Part shown: piece after piece, positions 35,573-45,986 of the stretch
Numbering within the stretch: position 1 is the first letter of the stretch
Layout: every line of letters begins with the position of its first letter
NCBI RefSeq assembly: GCF_947258355.1
Contig: NZ_CAMYIC010000063.1
Span: forward strand, 103,873-167,872
Source: an uncultured Allomuricauda sp.
GTDB lineage: Bacteria > Bacteroidota > Bacteroidia > Flavobacteriales > Flavobacteriaceae
Direction of reading: 5' to 3'
DNA: 64,000 nucleotides
The notes under the pieces: generated by a model
Database searches by the model: none
The model's input: only the letters and a program-made list of their open reading frames with translations
Told to the model about the DNA's origin: nothing
Made by a program: the position numbers and the translations under genes

Positions 35573-38500
35573 ATGAAAAAATTTTTACTGGTATTCACAA
35601 TTTTTCTTTTCTTTTCAGCCTTTGCTTTAGCACAACGCAGTGTTACTGGTATGGTCACAGATGCTAATGGACAGCCACTTCCTGGCGCATCTGTAGTAGT
35701 AAAAGGAACTGTGAACGGTACACAAACAGATTTTGATGGTAATTTCTCAATTACCGTTGAAAATGATTCCGCCACCTTAGTATTCTCCTATATAGGTTTT
35801 ACGGCTCAAGAGATAGCTGTCGGTAATCAGCAGAACATTAATGTAACTTTAGAAGAAAACACTTCCTTGCTTGATGAAGTTGTAGTTGTGGGCTACGGCA
35901 CTCAGGAAAGGAGAAAAGTAACAGGGGCCATTGAAACGGTTCAAGGCGATGCTGTGGTTAAAACACCCGTATTGACTGCGGATAACGCCTTGGCAGGGCG
36001 TGTGGCAGGGCTTACGGTAAACCAAGTAAACGCCGAGCCGGGGAGGGATAATGCCCGATTGCTCATAAGGGGTGTGGGAACCACCGGTAACAACGACCCA
36101 TTGATAGTAATAGATGGTGTTGCCAACAGAGGTGGATTTTCAAGGATTGATCCCAATGACATCGAGAGCATCTCTGTTCTAAAAGATGCATCGGCAGCTA
36201 TTTACGGTGCGCAAGCGGCGAACGGGGTCATCCTGGTAACCACAAAAAGAGGTAAAGAGGGTAAACCTGTTATTAGCTATTCCTATAACAGGGCCTTTGT
36301 GAGCCCAACAAGGGAGATTGAACTGGCAGATGCGGAACTGTATGCCAGAAGCGTGAACACGCTTGCTTCCCAACAGGGACAACCCGAAGTATACTCAGGG
36401 GAACAGATTCAGGCCTTTGCAAATGGTTCCGAACCAACGACAGATTGGGTAAATGAAGTATACAAATCCTATTCAGACCAGCAAAGACACAATTTAAGCG
36501 TTCGTGGTGGTGCTGAAAAAACAAAATATTTTGCATCTCTTGGTATGGCACAACAAGATGGGCTTTTCAAGGGCAATGATGATACTGGTTTCAAACAATA
36601 CAATGTAAGGGCCAACTTGGATACCGAAGTTGCCAAAAACCTAAATCTAAGGCTGGACTTGGCCGGTAGGAACGAAAGAAGGGACTTCCTCCAATACCAA
36701 GACGCCACAATATATGGAAATACGGTAAGGGCAGCACCAGATATACCAGCAACCATACAAGGATTACCCGCTAGAGGTAGGGAAGCCCAAAACCCATTGG
36801 CAATTGCCCAAGGGCCGGGATATCTAAGGAACAACGCCTATATTTTCAACAGTTTGTTGAATCTTGATTACCACGTCCCATTTGTAGAAGGCTTGACCAT
36901 TGGAGGATGGATGGCTGCGGATTACTCCACTTCCCAAGAAAAACATTTTTTCCAACCGTTCACGTTCTATGAAGATGCCAACAATGATGGTACAGTTGAA
37001 TCTGTGCAAGGTGGTCCATCCTTTAACAACAATTTCTTGAGGGTAACGGACAATGATGGGCTTTCCATGACGTACAACGCCAATATCGATTACAATAGAA
37101 CTTTTGGCAAACATACCGTAGGAGCATTTTTAGCCTATGAACAGAACAAGACCACCACGGACTTTACCCAAGCACAACGAAATGGGTTTGAAACATCACA
37201 AATTGATGAGTTGTTCGCAGGTAGCGGTGATGCTTCGTTGCAATCCAATACAGGGTATGCAACAGAATTGACAAGACAAAACTATTTTGGTAGGGTTTCT
37301 TATGATTACGCTTCAAAATATCTCGTGAAATTCGTTTTCAGATATGACGGCTCATCCATTTTCCCTGAAGGAAACCGTTTTGGTTTCTTCCCAGGTGTGG
37401 AAGCTGCTTGGCGAGTTTCCCAAGAAGGGTTCTTTGCTGACAACATTGAATTCATCAATGAACTCAAGATTCGTGGATCTTACGGAGAGCTTGGTAATGA
37501 TCGGGTCGACCCCTTTCAATACCTGAACCTTTTCCAAGTGTTTTCCGGAAACAGGCAAGGCTACGTTTTTGGAGGCCAAGACGTAAATATCATCGGCCCT
37601 AGTGTAGTTGCAAATCCCAATATTACCTGGGAAACATTGGAAACCACCAACCTTGGTCTGGATTTAGGCATGTTCAATAACTCATTGACATTCAGTGCCG
37701 ATGTGTTTAAACAGCTTAGGGAAGACATTCTGGGTCCACGTAACGTTTCGGTACCAAACTATACCGGTTTGGATTTGCCCGATGAAAACATAAGGGAGGT
37801 TGAGAACAAAGGTTTTGAACTTCAGGCAAGATACAACAAGAGGTTTAATGATTTCAATTTTTACGTAGGTGCCAACTATAATTACGCCAAGAGCAATGTA
37901 CTCTTTATTGATGAAGAAGGTATTTACCCTGAGGAATACCAAAAGGCTGAAGGACATGTGGTTGGTTCCACTTTGGCCTATGACTATTTAGGTTTTTATA
38001 GAACAGAGGCTGATTTGGAAACATATCCTTCCTTGAGTGGCAACCCTAGAATAGGTGACCCCTACTATAGGGATGTGAACAATGATGGTGTCATCAATAG
38101 TGACGATAGGATTCGTATCGATTCCAATACCATACCCAATGGTGGTTTTGGTGTGGTGCCCCAAGTACAGTACGGGTTCCAAATAGGAGGCGATTACAAA
38201 GGGCTTGAATTGAATGCTGCCTTTGCAGGTCAGGCCAAGGCCAAGCAATATTTACGCTATTCCTTCTCCAATGGCAACAACGGATACCGTTATTTCCTGG
38301 AGAATGCGTTTGACCCGACATTCAACCCAGATGGCACACTCCCCGCTTTCAACAGGGGCAACAGCACACAAGAACTAAGTACTTTATGGCTCAGGGATGT
38401 ATCGTTCCTGAGGTTACAATCCATTGAGCTTGCTTACAGCCTACCAACAGATGTAATCTCGACCATGGGTCTATCCAATTTGCGATTTTCAATAAGTGCT

Positions 38501-38626
38501 TTTAACTTGATCACTTGGGACAAACTCAAAAAGGATGGTCTTAGCGACCCTGCATCACTGAACATAGAAGGCTGGGAATACCCCTTTACCAAGAGCATCA
38601 ATTTCGGAATCAATTTAAATTTTTAA
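35573..38626 (+). CDS. SusC/RagA-type TonB-dependent transporter (fucose-glycan locus)
   Basis: A 1017-residue outer membrane channel, start at 35573 (MKKFLLVFTIFLFFSAFALA signal peptide); an in-frame start at 35516 adds 19 polar residues and lies on top of the promoter. The order is a carboxypeptidase-like domain (VTGMVTDANGQPLPGASVVV), TonB box (LLDEVVVVGYGTQERRKVTG), plug (LAGRVAGLTVNQ, RLLIRGVGTTGNNDPLIVID, AAIYGAQAANGVILVTTKRG), then a barrel with RDVNNDGVINSDDRIRIDS and the terminal KSINFGINLNF. It is the first gene of the long plus-strand fucose operon and is expected to import fucosylated oligosaccharides. Confidence 0.93.
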   Translation: MKKFLLVFTIFLFFSAFALAQRSVTGMVTDANGQPLPGASVVVKGTVNGTQTDFDGNFSITVENDSATLVFSYIGFTAQEIAVGNQQNINVTLEENTSLLDEVVVVGYGTQERRKVTGAIETVQGDAVVKTPVLTADNALAGRVAGLTVNQVNAEPGRDNARLLIRGVGTTGNNDPLIVIDGVANRGGFSRIDPNDIESISVLKDASAAIYGAQAANGVILVTTKRGKEGKPVISYSYNRAFVSPTREIELADAELYARSVNTLASQQGQPEVYSGEQIQAFANGSEPTTDWVNEVYKSYSDQQRHNLSVRGGAEKTKYFASLGMAQQDGLFKGNDDTGFKQYNVRANLDTEVAKNLNLRLDLAGRNERRDFLQYQDATIYGNTVRAAPDIPATIQGLPARGREAQNPLAIAQGPGYLRNNAYIFNSLLNLDYHVPFVEGLTIGGWMAADYSTSQEKHFFQPFTFYEDANNDGTVESVQGGPSFNNNFLRVTDNDGLSMTYNANIDYNRTFGKHTVGAFLAYEQNKTTTDFTQAQRNGFETSQIDELFAGSGDASLQSNTGYATELTRQNYFGRVSYDYASKYLVKFVFRYDGSSIFPEGNRFGFFPGVEAAWRVSQEGFFADNIEFINELKIRGSYGELGNDRVDPFQYLNLFQVFSGNRQGYVFGGQDVNIIGPSVVANPNITWETLETTNLGLDLGMFNNSLTFSADVFKQLREDILGPRNVSVPNYTGLDLPDENIREVENKGFELQARYNKRFNDFNFYVGANYNYAKSNVLFIDEEGIYPEEYQKAEGHVVGSTLAYDYLGFYRTEADLETYPSLSGNPRIGDPYYRDVNNDGVINSDDRIRIDSNTIPNGGFGVVPQVQYGFQIGGDYKGLELNAAFAGQAKAKQYLRYSFSNGNNGYRYFLENAFDPTFNPDGTLPAFNRGNSTQELSTLWLRDVSFLRLQSIELAYSLPTDVISTMGLSNLRFSISAFNLITWDKLKKDGLSDPASLNIEGWEYPFTKSINFGINLNF

Positions 38627-38635
38627 AAAAACAAA

Positions 38636-40306
38636 ATGAAAAGAAGAACATATTATTTATTCAAATTGAAGGGATTGGCACCCCTAATGTTGATTTTCCT
38701 AATAACGGGATGTTCTGAAGATATCCTTGATGTAAAACCTTTGAATGGCTACAGTGAACTGGATGTCTTTGAAGACGCCGCGCTGCTTCAAAATTATGTA
38801 AACGGCAGTTACAGGGCATTGAGAACCCCACTTAGGGACGAGAATACATTTACCGATGGTTTGACGGACAATGCCTACAACCAGCACGGAAGTGCAGATG
38901 GCCAGATAAGAAGATATACAAGTGGCGAAGTGGATAGGGAAAATGGTGAAGCGATCACCTTTGCCCTTTGGTCACATTGTTATTCCTATATCCGAAATGC
39001 GAACCTCTTTTTTGAAAAAATCGAAGGCTCTTCCATACCAGCGGAGGAATTGGACATAATGGAGGGTGAAATGAGATTTTTACGCGCCTACAATTACTTT
39101 GAACTGTTCAAATATTATGGTGGCGTCCCACTTATATCCGAAACCTTTGAACTGGGACAGGAATCCTATGAAGTGACAAGGGGAACCATAGATGAAACAG
39201 TGGATTTTATCCTGAACGATATTGATTTGGCAATTTCCCTGCTCCCTTCAAAAAGCGAATTGCCCGCAGGTAAGGCGTCTATGGAAGCTGCCATGGCATT
39301 AAAGGGAAGATTGTTGCTTTATGCGGCGAGCCCTCTGTACAATGCAAGTGGAGATCAAGAGAAATGGGAAGCCGCAAGGGATGCGAATAAGGCGGTAATG
39401 GATCTTACCTCTGTTACATTGGCCGATTTTGGGAACTGGGAATCCATGTTCTTGGGAAATACCGATGAAGAAGTCATCTTTAGACGTCAATACACACCAA
39501 AGAACGATCAAGGTTGGGGTGTGAACGTATGGCTTTTCCCCAATGGAAAATCAGGTTGGTCGAATACCACACCCACCCAGGATTTGGTGGACAGCTTTGA
39601 ACTTGTTTCAGGGGAGCTACCTTCAGAATCTGCAACTTATGATTCCCAAGACCCTTATGTGAACAGAGACCCGAGATTCTATGAAACGATCGTGTACAAC
39701 ACCGCACCATTTCAAGATGGCACCTATGACCCTTTTGTTGACAAGGACGACCCTTCCAACTCAGAATTGGCCGGAATCGACTCCAGAGTGTCTCCTGCCA
39801 GTCCCCACAATGCCTCTAGAACCGGCTATACCTTTAAAAAGTGGGCAAATGACAATTTATCTTGGGATGCCGGAAACACAGGACCATACATATTTTACCG
39901 TAAGACCGAAGCCTATTTGAACTATGCCGAGGCCCAAATTGAGCTCAACAATGAATTGGAGGCTCGAAATGCCATCAACGAAATTAGGAATCGAGCAGGT
40001 ATGCCGGACATTTCAACCTCAGGACAAGCCTTGTTGGAGGATTACCGGAATGAACGTAGGGTCGAATTTGTACTTGAGGACCATCGTTTCTTTGACATCA
40101 GACGTTGGATGATTGGTCCAGAGACCATGAGCGCTCCCAAGATGGGCGTTGATGTTCTGAAGACAGGCGATTCCACATTTGAATATGATTATGACCTAAC
40201 AGCTGATTCCAATATCTTTTGGGATGATAAGATGTATTTGCTCCCGATACCTTTCAGTGAGATTCAACGGAGTAATAACTCTCTGGAGCAAAACCCTGGA
40301 TATTAA
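38636..40306 (+). CDS. SusD/RagB-type outer membrane lipoprotein (fucose-glycan locus)
   Basis: A 556-residue lipoprotein with lipobox I-T-G-C26 followed by SEDILDVKPLNGYSELDVF. Typical SusD segments are LLQNYVNGSYRALRTPL, MEGEMRFLRAYNYFELFKYY, GGVPLISETF, EAAMALKGRLLLYAASPLYN, AYLNYAEAQIELNN, AINEIRNRAGMPDI and FVLEDHRFFDIRRWMIGPE. It follows SusC by 9 bases. A stem-loop just after its stop may separate SusCD mRNA from the rest of the operon. The ligand is inferred from the downstream fucosidases and hexosaminidase. Confidence 0.93.
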   Translation: MKRRTYYLFKLKGLAPLMLIFLITGCSEDILDVKPLNGYSELDVFEDAALLQNYVNGSYRALRTPLRDENTFTDGLTDNAYNQHGSADGQIRRYTSGEVDRENGEAITFALWSHCYSYIRNANLFFEKIEGSSIPAEELDIMEGEMRFLRAYNYFELFKYYGGVPLISETFELGQESYEVTRGTIDETVDFILNDIDLAISLLPSKSELPAGKASMEAAMALKGRLLLYAASPLYNASGDQEKWEAARDANKAVMDLTSVTLADFGNWESMFLGNTDEEVIFRRQYTPKNDQGWGVNVWLFPNGKSGWSNTTPTQDLVDSFELVSGELPSESATYDSQDPYVNRDPRFYETIVYNTAPFQDGTYDPFVDKDDPSNSELAGIDSRVSPASPHNASRTGYTFKKWANDNLSWDAGNTGPYIFYRKTEAYLNYAEAQIELNNELEARNAINEIRNRAGMPDISTSGQALLEDYRNERRVEFVLEDHRFFDIRRWMIGPETMSAPKMGVDVLKTGDSTFEYDYDLTADSNIFWDDKMYLLPIPFSEIQRSNNSLEQNPGY

Positions 40307-40325
40307 AGTAACTAATGTTGAGAAT

Positions 40326-40352
40326 ACAAATGGGGCCCATGGGCCCCTTTGT
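40326..40352 (+). terminator. Strong intercistronic hairpin after SusD
   Basis: ACAAA-T-GGGGCCC and GGGCCCC-TTTGT enclose a 2-base AT loop, giving a 12-pair stem with one bulged T. The downstream tail is not a clean T run and the next gene starts 14 bases later, so partial termination or mRNA 3'-end protection of SusCD is more likely than full termination. Confidence 0.6.
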
Positions 40353-40366
40353 AATTAAATTGATAT

Positions 40367-43300
40367 ATGTTCAAACCCTCTCTTACATATTATCTGGTAG
40401 TTTTTATAGCCTTATTGACGATAAGCTGTGAAAAAGAGACTTTGTTCACAAAGATCTCGCCGACAACCTCAGGCCTCGTATTCGAAAACAAGCTTGTGGA
40501 AGACGAGCAGAACAATGTAATGACCTATGAATATATCTATAACGGTGCAGGAATAGCGGCTGCCGACTTGAACAATGACGGGCTCACGGATGTTTATGTA
40601 TCGGGCAATGAGGTTCCCAACAAACTATTTTTGAACGAAGGGGACTTAAACTTCAAAGAGGTAACCTCTGGCTCCGGGCTACAGGAAAAAAAAGGTTGGA
40701 AAACAGGGGTCACCATAGCCGATGTCAATGGAGACGGTTGGATGGACATTTACGTATGTTATTCTGGAAATGCGCCCCAAGAGGGTTTTGAAAAACCGGT
40801 GATCATTGATTATCCCCCACGGGCAAACCAACTTTTCATAAATACGGGAAAAACCGAGAATGGTATCCCAAAATTTGTCGATAAAACCGATGAGTATGGT
40901 CTTGGGGCCATTGGAACTTTTTCCACCCAAGCTTATTTTTTTGATTATGACCTCGATGGAGATTTGGACATGTTCTTGGTAAACCATGCCAATAAGTTCT
41001 ACTCCACATTTTATAACGTAAAGACCCTAAGGCAAAAAAGACATCCCTATTTTGGGAACAAGTTGTTCAAAAATGAAAACAACAAGTTCACGGAAGTATC
41101 AGAAACTTCAGGAATACATGGCGGCGGGCTTAATTTTGGGCTCAGTGCTGCCATAAGTGACCTGAATCTGGATGGATGGCCGGACATCTATGTGACCAAT
41201 GACTATGACGAGCAGGACTATTGCTATTTGAACAATCAAGACGGTACGTTCACTGATATCTCCCATACTGCTTTCGGGCACATTTCAAAATATAGCATGG
41301 GGTCGGATATTGCCGATGTCAACAATGACGGATTTCCCGATCTCTTTGTGGCGGACATGCTTCCCGAGGACAACTATCGCCAAAAAGTACTGAAGGGACC
41401 CGATGAATACGACAAATACAGTATGGCCGTTGACAGTGGTTATCATTCCCAGCACATGCGAAACATGCTCCAATTGAACAAAGGGATTTCCCTTGACAGT
41501 TCATTGGAATTCAGTGAAGTAGGACAAATTTTTGGTGTATCCAACACCGATTGGAGCTGGGCTCCCCTATTGGCCGATTATGATAGCGATGGGTATAAAG
41601 ACCTGTTCATAACCAACGGCTATTTAAGGGACTACAGTAATCTTGACTTTGTCAATTACACCGCCAACACCACTATTTCCCAAGCCAAGTCGCAAAATAG
41701 GGAGGTCGCACTTATACCCTTATTGAACAAGATACCATCCACCAAAATCCCGAATTATGCCTTTCAAAATGAAAACGGAAAGGGATTCAAAAAGGTTTCC
41801 AAGGCCTGGGGGTTGGATGAAAAAAGTGTCTCCAATGCAGCAGTATATGCGGATTTTGACAATGATGGGGATTTGGACCTTTTGGTAAGCGACCTGAACG
41901 CTCCCTTGAAACTTTACAGAAACAACGGGCAGCATTTATCGGACAACAATTTCATCAAAATAAAGCTCAAGGGCAACACAAAAAACACTTTTGGAATTGG
42001 GGCCAAAGTAATTGTCACATTACCGAGCGGAAAAAAAATCTATCAGGAAGCATTCTATGGACGCGGTTATCAGTCTTATGTGGAACCCGCTCTTACCATA
42101 GGTATAGGCAAGAATGAAAAAGCGGACAAGATTGAAGTGTTCTGGCCGTATGGAAACAAAAATGAATTGACGGATGTTGTCGCCAATTCCGAATCCATCA
42201 TTGACCAATCCCTTGCAAAACCTGGTAAGTTCACCTCCCCGATGGTAAAGAAGTCCATGTTCGAAAAGCTTACGGATAGTTCGGGCTTGGATTACCAGCA
42301 TCAGGAAAACAACTATGTTGATTTTTATTATGATAGGCTCATGCCCTATCAAATGTCTCGCCTTGGTGGTCGAATGGCCGTTGGGGACATCAATGGGGAT
42401 GAAAATGATGATGTTTATTTTGGTGGAGCCGTCGGTCAAGCAGGCAAGCTATTTTTAGGGAATGATGATGGCACCTTCATCGAAGACAGCAAAACCCAAC
42501 CGTGGCTTGCCCCTAAACCAAGTGAAAAAGAAGAAGTTGCCCCTTTGTTCTTTGATGCGAACAACGATGGACTCCTTGATATCTATATTGTCAATGGCGG
42601 CAATGAGCAATTGGCGGGAAGTTTGTTTTACCAAGACCATCTCTACCTAAACCAAGGTGAGGGCCAATTCATTGACGCAAGTCAGGCTCTCCCCAATACT
42701 TCTTTCAGTGGTGGCGTGGCCAAGGCAGCGGATTATGACAATGACGGTGATATGGATTTGTTCTTGGGAGGCCGATTGGATGCACAGCACTATCCTTTCA
42801 CACCTGAAAGCATCCTGTTGCGCAATGATTCAAAGGAAGGCAAGGTAAAATTCACACGTGTCGAACAAAAGGATATGCTTCATATTGGTATGGTAACCGA
42901 TGCCACTTGGGACGACTTGGACAATGATGGTTGGCAAGACTTGATATTGGTGGGCGAATGGATGCCCATAAGTATTTTCATGAACCTTGAAGGTGTTTTT
43001 GAAAAAATTCAAGTGGAGAACACCTCCGGTTGGTGGAGTTCCGTGAAAACCGTTGACATCGATTCGGATGGTGATTTGGATATTTTGGCAGGGAACCTGG
43101 GCAACAACACGCAATTGAAGGCCTCGCCCGAAGAGCCCATGATATACTATGTGCAAGATATGGACAAGGATGGTAACCTAGACCCTTTATTGACCTATTA
43201 CATAGATGGAAAAAGCTATCCAATACCAAGTAGGGATGAACTTTTGACACAAGTGAACAGCCTTAAGAAAGTATACACCTCATACGACAAGTACGCCAAA

Positions 43301-43726
43301 GCAACGATTGAGGATATTTTAAAAGCAGCCAATGTAAGCTCCACTTCCGTGCTAACAATCAATGAACTGCGTTCCGGGTACCTTTTGAATGACGGGGATC
43401 AGGGGTTTTCCTTTCATCCTTTTCCAAGTTTGGCCCAACAATCCATGGTCAATGCATTTATGGAGGATGATTTCAATGGAGACGGGAAAAAGGAAATATT
43501 GCTCGCAGGAAACTTCTTCCCCTTTAGAGCCAGTATGGGTAAGTTGGACGCTTCAAAAGGAACATTACTGACTTGGAAAGATGGCGAATTGCAATTTTCA
43601 AATGATGGAGAAAACCTTTGGTTGGATGGTGATGTGCGAGATCTTTCAACAGCGAGATTCAAAAATGGCGAAAAACGGCTTTTACTCTCCAGAAACAATG
43701 ACAAAGCCGAAGTGTTCAAATATTGA
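40367..43726 (+). CDS. FG-GAP/VCBS repeat lipoprotein with ASPIC/UnbV domain (CRTAC1-like)
   Basis: An 1119-residue lipoprotein (lipobox T-I-S-C21). It carries about fourteen calcium-loop repeats of the DxNxDGxxD type, for example DLNNDGLTDVYV, DVNGDGWMDIYV, DYDLDGDLDMFL, DVNNDGFPDLFV, DFDNDGDLDLLV, DANNDGLLDIYI and DIDSDGDLDILA, which build integrin-alpha-like propellers. The middle has an ASPIC/UnbV domain (FGIGAKVIVTLPSGKKIYQE to PALTIGIGKNEKADKIEVFW). Such proteins frequently follow SusCD pairs in Flavobacteriaceae and may serve as surface glycan-binding or scaffold proteins; no enzymatic activity is established. No glycan-binding module is otherwise present between SusD and the first hydrolase here. 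Confidence 0.87.
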   Translation: MFKPSLTYYLVVFIALLTISCEKETLFTKISPTTSGLVFENKLVEDEQNNVMTYEYIYNGAGIAAADLNNDGLTDVYVSGNEVPNKLFLNEGDLNFKEVTSGSGLQEKKGWKTGVTIADVNGDGWMDIYVCYSGNAPQEGFEKPVIIDYPPRANQLFINTGKTENGIPKFVDKTDEYGLGAIGTFSTQAYFFDYDLDGDLDMFLVNHANKFYSTFYNVKTLRQKRHPYFGNKLFKNENNKFTEVSETSGIHGGGLNFGLSAAISDLNLDGWPDIYVTNDYDEQDYCYLNNQDGTFTDISHTAFGHISKYSMGSDIADVNNDGFPDLFVADMLPEDNYRQKVLKGPDEYDKYSMAVDSGYHSQHMRNMLQLNKGISLDSSLEFSEVGQIFGVSNTDWSWAPLLADYDSDGYKDLFITNGYLRDYSNLDFVNYTANTTISQAKSQNREVALIPLLNKIPSTKIPNYAFQNENGKGFKKVSKAWGLDEKSVSNAAVYADFDNDGDLDLLVSDLNAPLKLYRNNGQHLSDNNFIKIKLKGNTKNTFGIGAKVIVTLPSGKKIYQEAFYGRGYQSYVEPALTIGIGKNEKADKIEVFWPYGNKNELTDVVANSESIIDQSLAKPGKFTSPMVKKSMFEKLTDSSGLDYQHQENNYVDFYYDRLMPYQMSRLGGRMAVGDINGDENDDVYFGGAVGQAGKLFLGNDDGTFIEDSKTQPWLAPKPSEKEEVAPLFFDANNDGLLDIYIVNGGNEQLAGSLFYQDHLYLNQGEGQFIDASQALPNTSFSGGVAKAADYDNDGDMDLFLGGRLDAQHYPFTPESILLRNDSKEGKVKFTRVEQKDMLHIGMVTDATWDDLDNDGWQDLILVGEWMPISIFMNLEGVFEKIQVENTSGWWSSVKTVDIDSDGDLDILAGNLGNNTQLKASPEEPMIYYVQDMDKDGNLDPLLTYYIDGKSYPIPSRDELLTQVNSLKKVYTSYDKYAKATIEDILKAANVSSTSVLTINELRSGYLLNDGDQGFSFHPFPSLAQQSMVNAFMEDDFNGDGKKEILLAGNFFPFRASMGKLDASKGTLLTWKDGELQFSNDGENLWLDGDVRDLSTARFKNGEKRLLLSRNNDKAEVFKY

Positions 43727-43764
43727 ACATTGGGCTATAACCTACAAAAGAATAATTATAAGAA

Positions 43765-45885
43765 ATGAAATTCGCTAAAATCAGTGATTTATACTATAGA
43801 ATAGGGATATATATTTTACTTGCATGTGCACTAGGTTGTTCCGACCAAAAGACACCTCCCCCTGAGCCCTATGGAATAATCCCAAGTGATCGTCAAGTCG
43901 AATGGCACAACACGGAATTCTATGCATTCATCCATTTTACCATAAACACCTTTACGGACAAGGAATGGGGTTTTGGTGATGAACCCCCTGAACTTTTCAA
44001 TCCCAGCGGCTTTGATGCAGAGCAAATCGTACTTGCCTGTAAAAATGCCGGTATGAAGGGTATTGTGCTTACGACAAAACACCATGATGGTTTTTGTCTT
44101 TGGCCCACCAAGACCACCGATCACAATATCAGTAAATCACCCTACAAGGATGGTAAGGGTGATTTGGTAAAGGAATTTGTGGATGCCTGTCGCAAACATG
44201 GGCTGAAAGTGGGCATGTACCTATCCCCTTGGGACCGCAACAATGCAGCCTATGGGACACCTGAATACATAGATATCTTCAGGGCCCAATTGACCGAACT
44301 TCTGACCAATTATGGGGAAATATTTGAAGTATGGTTCGATGGGGCAAATGGTGGAACCGGTTATTACGGGGGAGCCAACGAAAAACGGGAGATAGACAGG
44401 GAGACCTATTATGATTGGGAGAATACCTGGGCTTTGGTAAGGAAACTGCAACCAAATGCGGTCATTTTTTCCGATGTTGGCCCTGATGTCAGATGGGTAG
44501 GAACCGAACAAGGTTTTTCAGGAGACCCATGCTGGCACAGATTTACGCCAGAACCATTGGAGGAAGGCACATCCCCTGCTCCAGGTCTGATAAAATATTG
44601 GGAATCCTTGAACGGCACCAGGGAAGGAAAACACTGGATGCCGGCAGAAACAAACACTTCCATAAGACCGGGTTGGTTCTATCACGAGGCCGAAAACGAT
44701 AAGGTAAAAACACCAGAACAATTGGTGGATATCCATTATAACAGTATCGGCCATGGCACCAACTTTATCTTGAACCTCCCTCCCAACAAAGTGGGTATCA
44801 TACCGGATGAAGACATTGCCTCGCTTACCGGTTTCCGGGCAATTTTGGATAAAACATTTTCCGTGGATTTGGCGGAAGGTGCAATAGCAAAGGCAAGCAA
44901 TATACGTGGTAACGAAGAAACCTATGCTGCAGACCAGGTTTTGGACAACAACAATATGACGTATTGGACAACCGATGATGATACCCATACGGCGAATATC
45001 CTCGTGGAGTTTCCTGAGGAAGTTTCGTTCAATGTGGTCAACATCCAAGAGTACATCCCTTTGGGACAGCGCATATGGGGATGGGCCCTTGATAAATGGG
45101 ACCATAACCAGTGGACGGAGTTTGCCAAAGCTGAATCCATAGGAAATAGAAGGTTATGGCGTGGCTCCATCCAGACGACCAGTAAAATACGATTAAGGAT
45201 AACCGATGCCCCTGCATCGCCCTTGATCTCAACCATATCCGTTCACAAGGAGCCCATTCGGTTATCCCCGCCCAAAATAATCCGGATCAACGAGGGAAAG
45301 GTCGATATTTTAAGTAATGGAACCATTCATTATACACTGGATGGCACTGAACCCACAAAGGAATCCCCCCTATTTCAGGGTAATTTTGATTTTAGTGCAG
45401 GGGGCACCATTAAGGCAAAAACTTTTGATGGGGAAAAAGCCAGTGAAACAGCAACCACCCATTTTGGCCATTCCAAAAATAAATGGTCCATCCCTACCAA
45501 TGGCGAAATACCTGAAAATACTTCAGCAAAACAAGCCATTGATGAGAAAGCGAATACATATTGGACATCAACTGGGGCGGATAATCAGACCATTACCATA
45601 GATTTTGGGGAAGTCCTTTCCATCAATTCATTCTCAATGCTACCGTCTGGAACTGACGACAAAGCAGGTATGGTATTATCATATGAATTTTATGGCAGTA
45701 CTGACAACAAGGATTGGTCACTGATTTCCCAAGGTGAATTTTCCAATATCTACAATAATCCCGTGGAACAAGTAGTACAGTTTGACAGCGTCAACCAAGT
45801 GAGATATATAAGGTTTAAAGCGGTTGAGACGGTACAGGACAAAGAGGCCGTAATTGCAGAGCTGGGAGTAGACATTGCACAATAG
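43765..45885 (+). CDS. GH29 alpha-L-fucosidase with C-terminal discoidin-type domain
   Basis: A 706-residue lipoprotein (A-L-G-C25). The catalytic barrel (about 35-345) has VEWHNTEFYAFIHFTINTFT, GIVLTTKHHDGFCLWPTKTT, GLKVGMYLSPWDRN and the nucleophile D192 in EIFEVWFDGANGG. The sequence resembles the GH29-B type acting on alpha-1,3/1,4-fucosyl linkages next to a branched galactose. A discoidin-like segment (380-500), a chitobiase C-like module with IHYTLDGTEPT (about 510-570) and a second F5/8 type C segment (580-706) follow. It is anchored in the envelope and releases L-fucose for the catabolic genes downstream. The family is certain; the subfamily is a judgement from its overall look. Confidence 0.9.
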   Translation: MKFAKISDLYYRIGIYILLACALGCSDQKTPPPEPYGIIPSDRQVEWHNTEFYAFIHFTINTFTDKEWGFGDEPPELFNPSGFDAEQIVLACKNAGMKGIVLTTKHHDGFCLWPTKTTDHNISKSPYKDGKGDLVKEFVDACRKHGLKVGMYLSPWDRNNAAYGTPEYIDIFRAQLTELLTNYGEIFEVWFDGANGGTGYYGGANEKREIDRETYYDWENTWALVRKLQPNAVIFSDVGPDVRWVGTEQGFSGDPCWHRFTPEPLEEGTSPAPGLIKYWESLNGTREGKHWMPAETNTSIRPGWFYHEAENDKVKTPEQLVDIHYNSIGHGTNFILNLPPNKVGIIPDEDIASLTGFRAILDKTFSVDLAEGAIAKASNIRGNEETYAADQVLDNNNMTYWTTDDDTHTANILVEFPEEVSFNVVNIQEYIPLGQRIWGWALDKWDHNQWTEFAKAESIGNRRLWRGSIQTTSKIRLRITDAPASPLISTISVHKEPIRLSPPKIIRINEGKVDILSNGTIHYTLDGTEPTKESPLFQGNFDFSAGGTIKAKTFDGEKASETATTHFGHSKNKWSIPTNGEIPENTSAKQAIDEKANTYWTSTGADNQTITIDFGEVLSINSFSMLPSGTDDKAGMVLSYEFYGSTDNKDWSLISQGEFSNIYNNPVEQVVQFDSVNQVRYIRFKAVETVQDKEAVIAELGVDIAQ

Positions 45886-45937
45886 TGTTATGGCCAATGA
45901 AGATGCAAATTTGAGTTAGTTTTTAGTTTAGTTTGAG

Positions 45938-45970
45938 GAATCGCCTTGGTCAACCATACTAAGGTGATTC
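45938..45970 (+). terminator. Intercistronic hairpin between GH29 and GH2
   Basis: GAATCGCCTT (45938-45947) pairs with AAGGTGATTC (45961-45970) over 10 positions with one G-T pair, followed by TTCTTA. It lies 52 bases after the GH29 stop and 17 bases before the GH2 start and may cause partial termination. Confidence 0.55.
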
Positions 45971-45986
45971 TTCTTAAAAAGTAAAA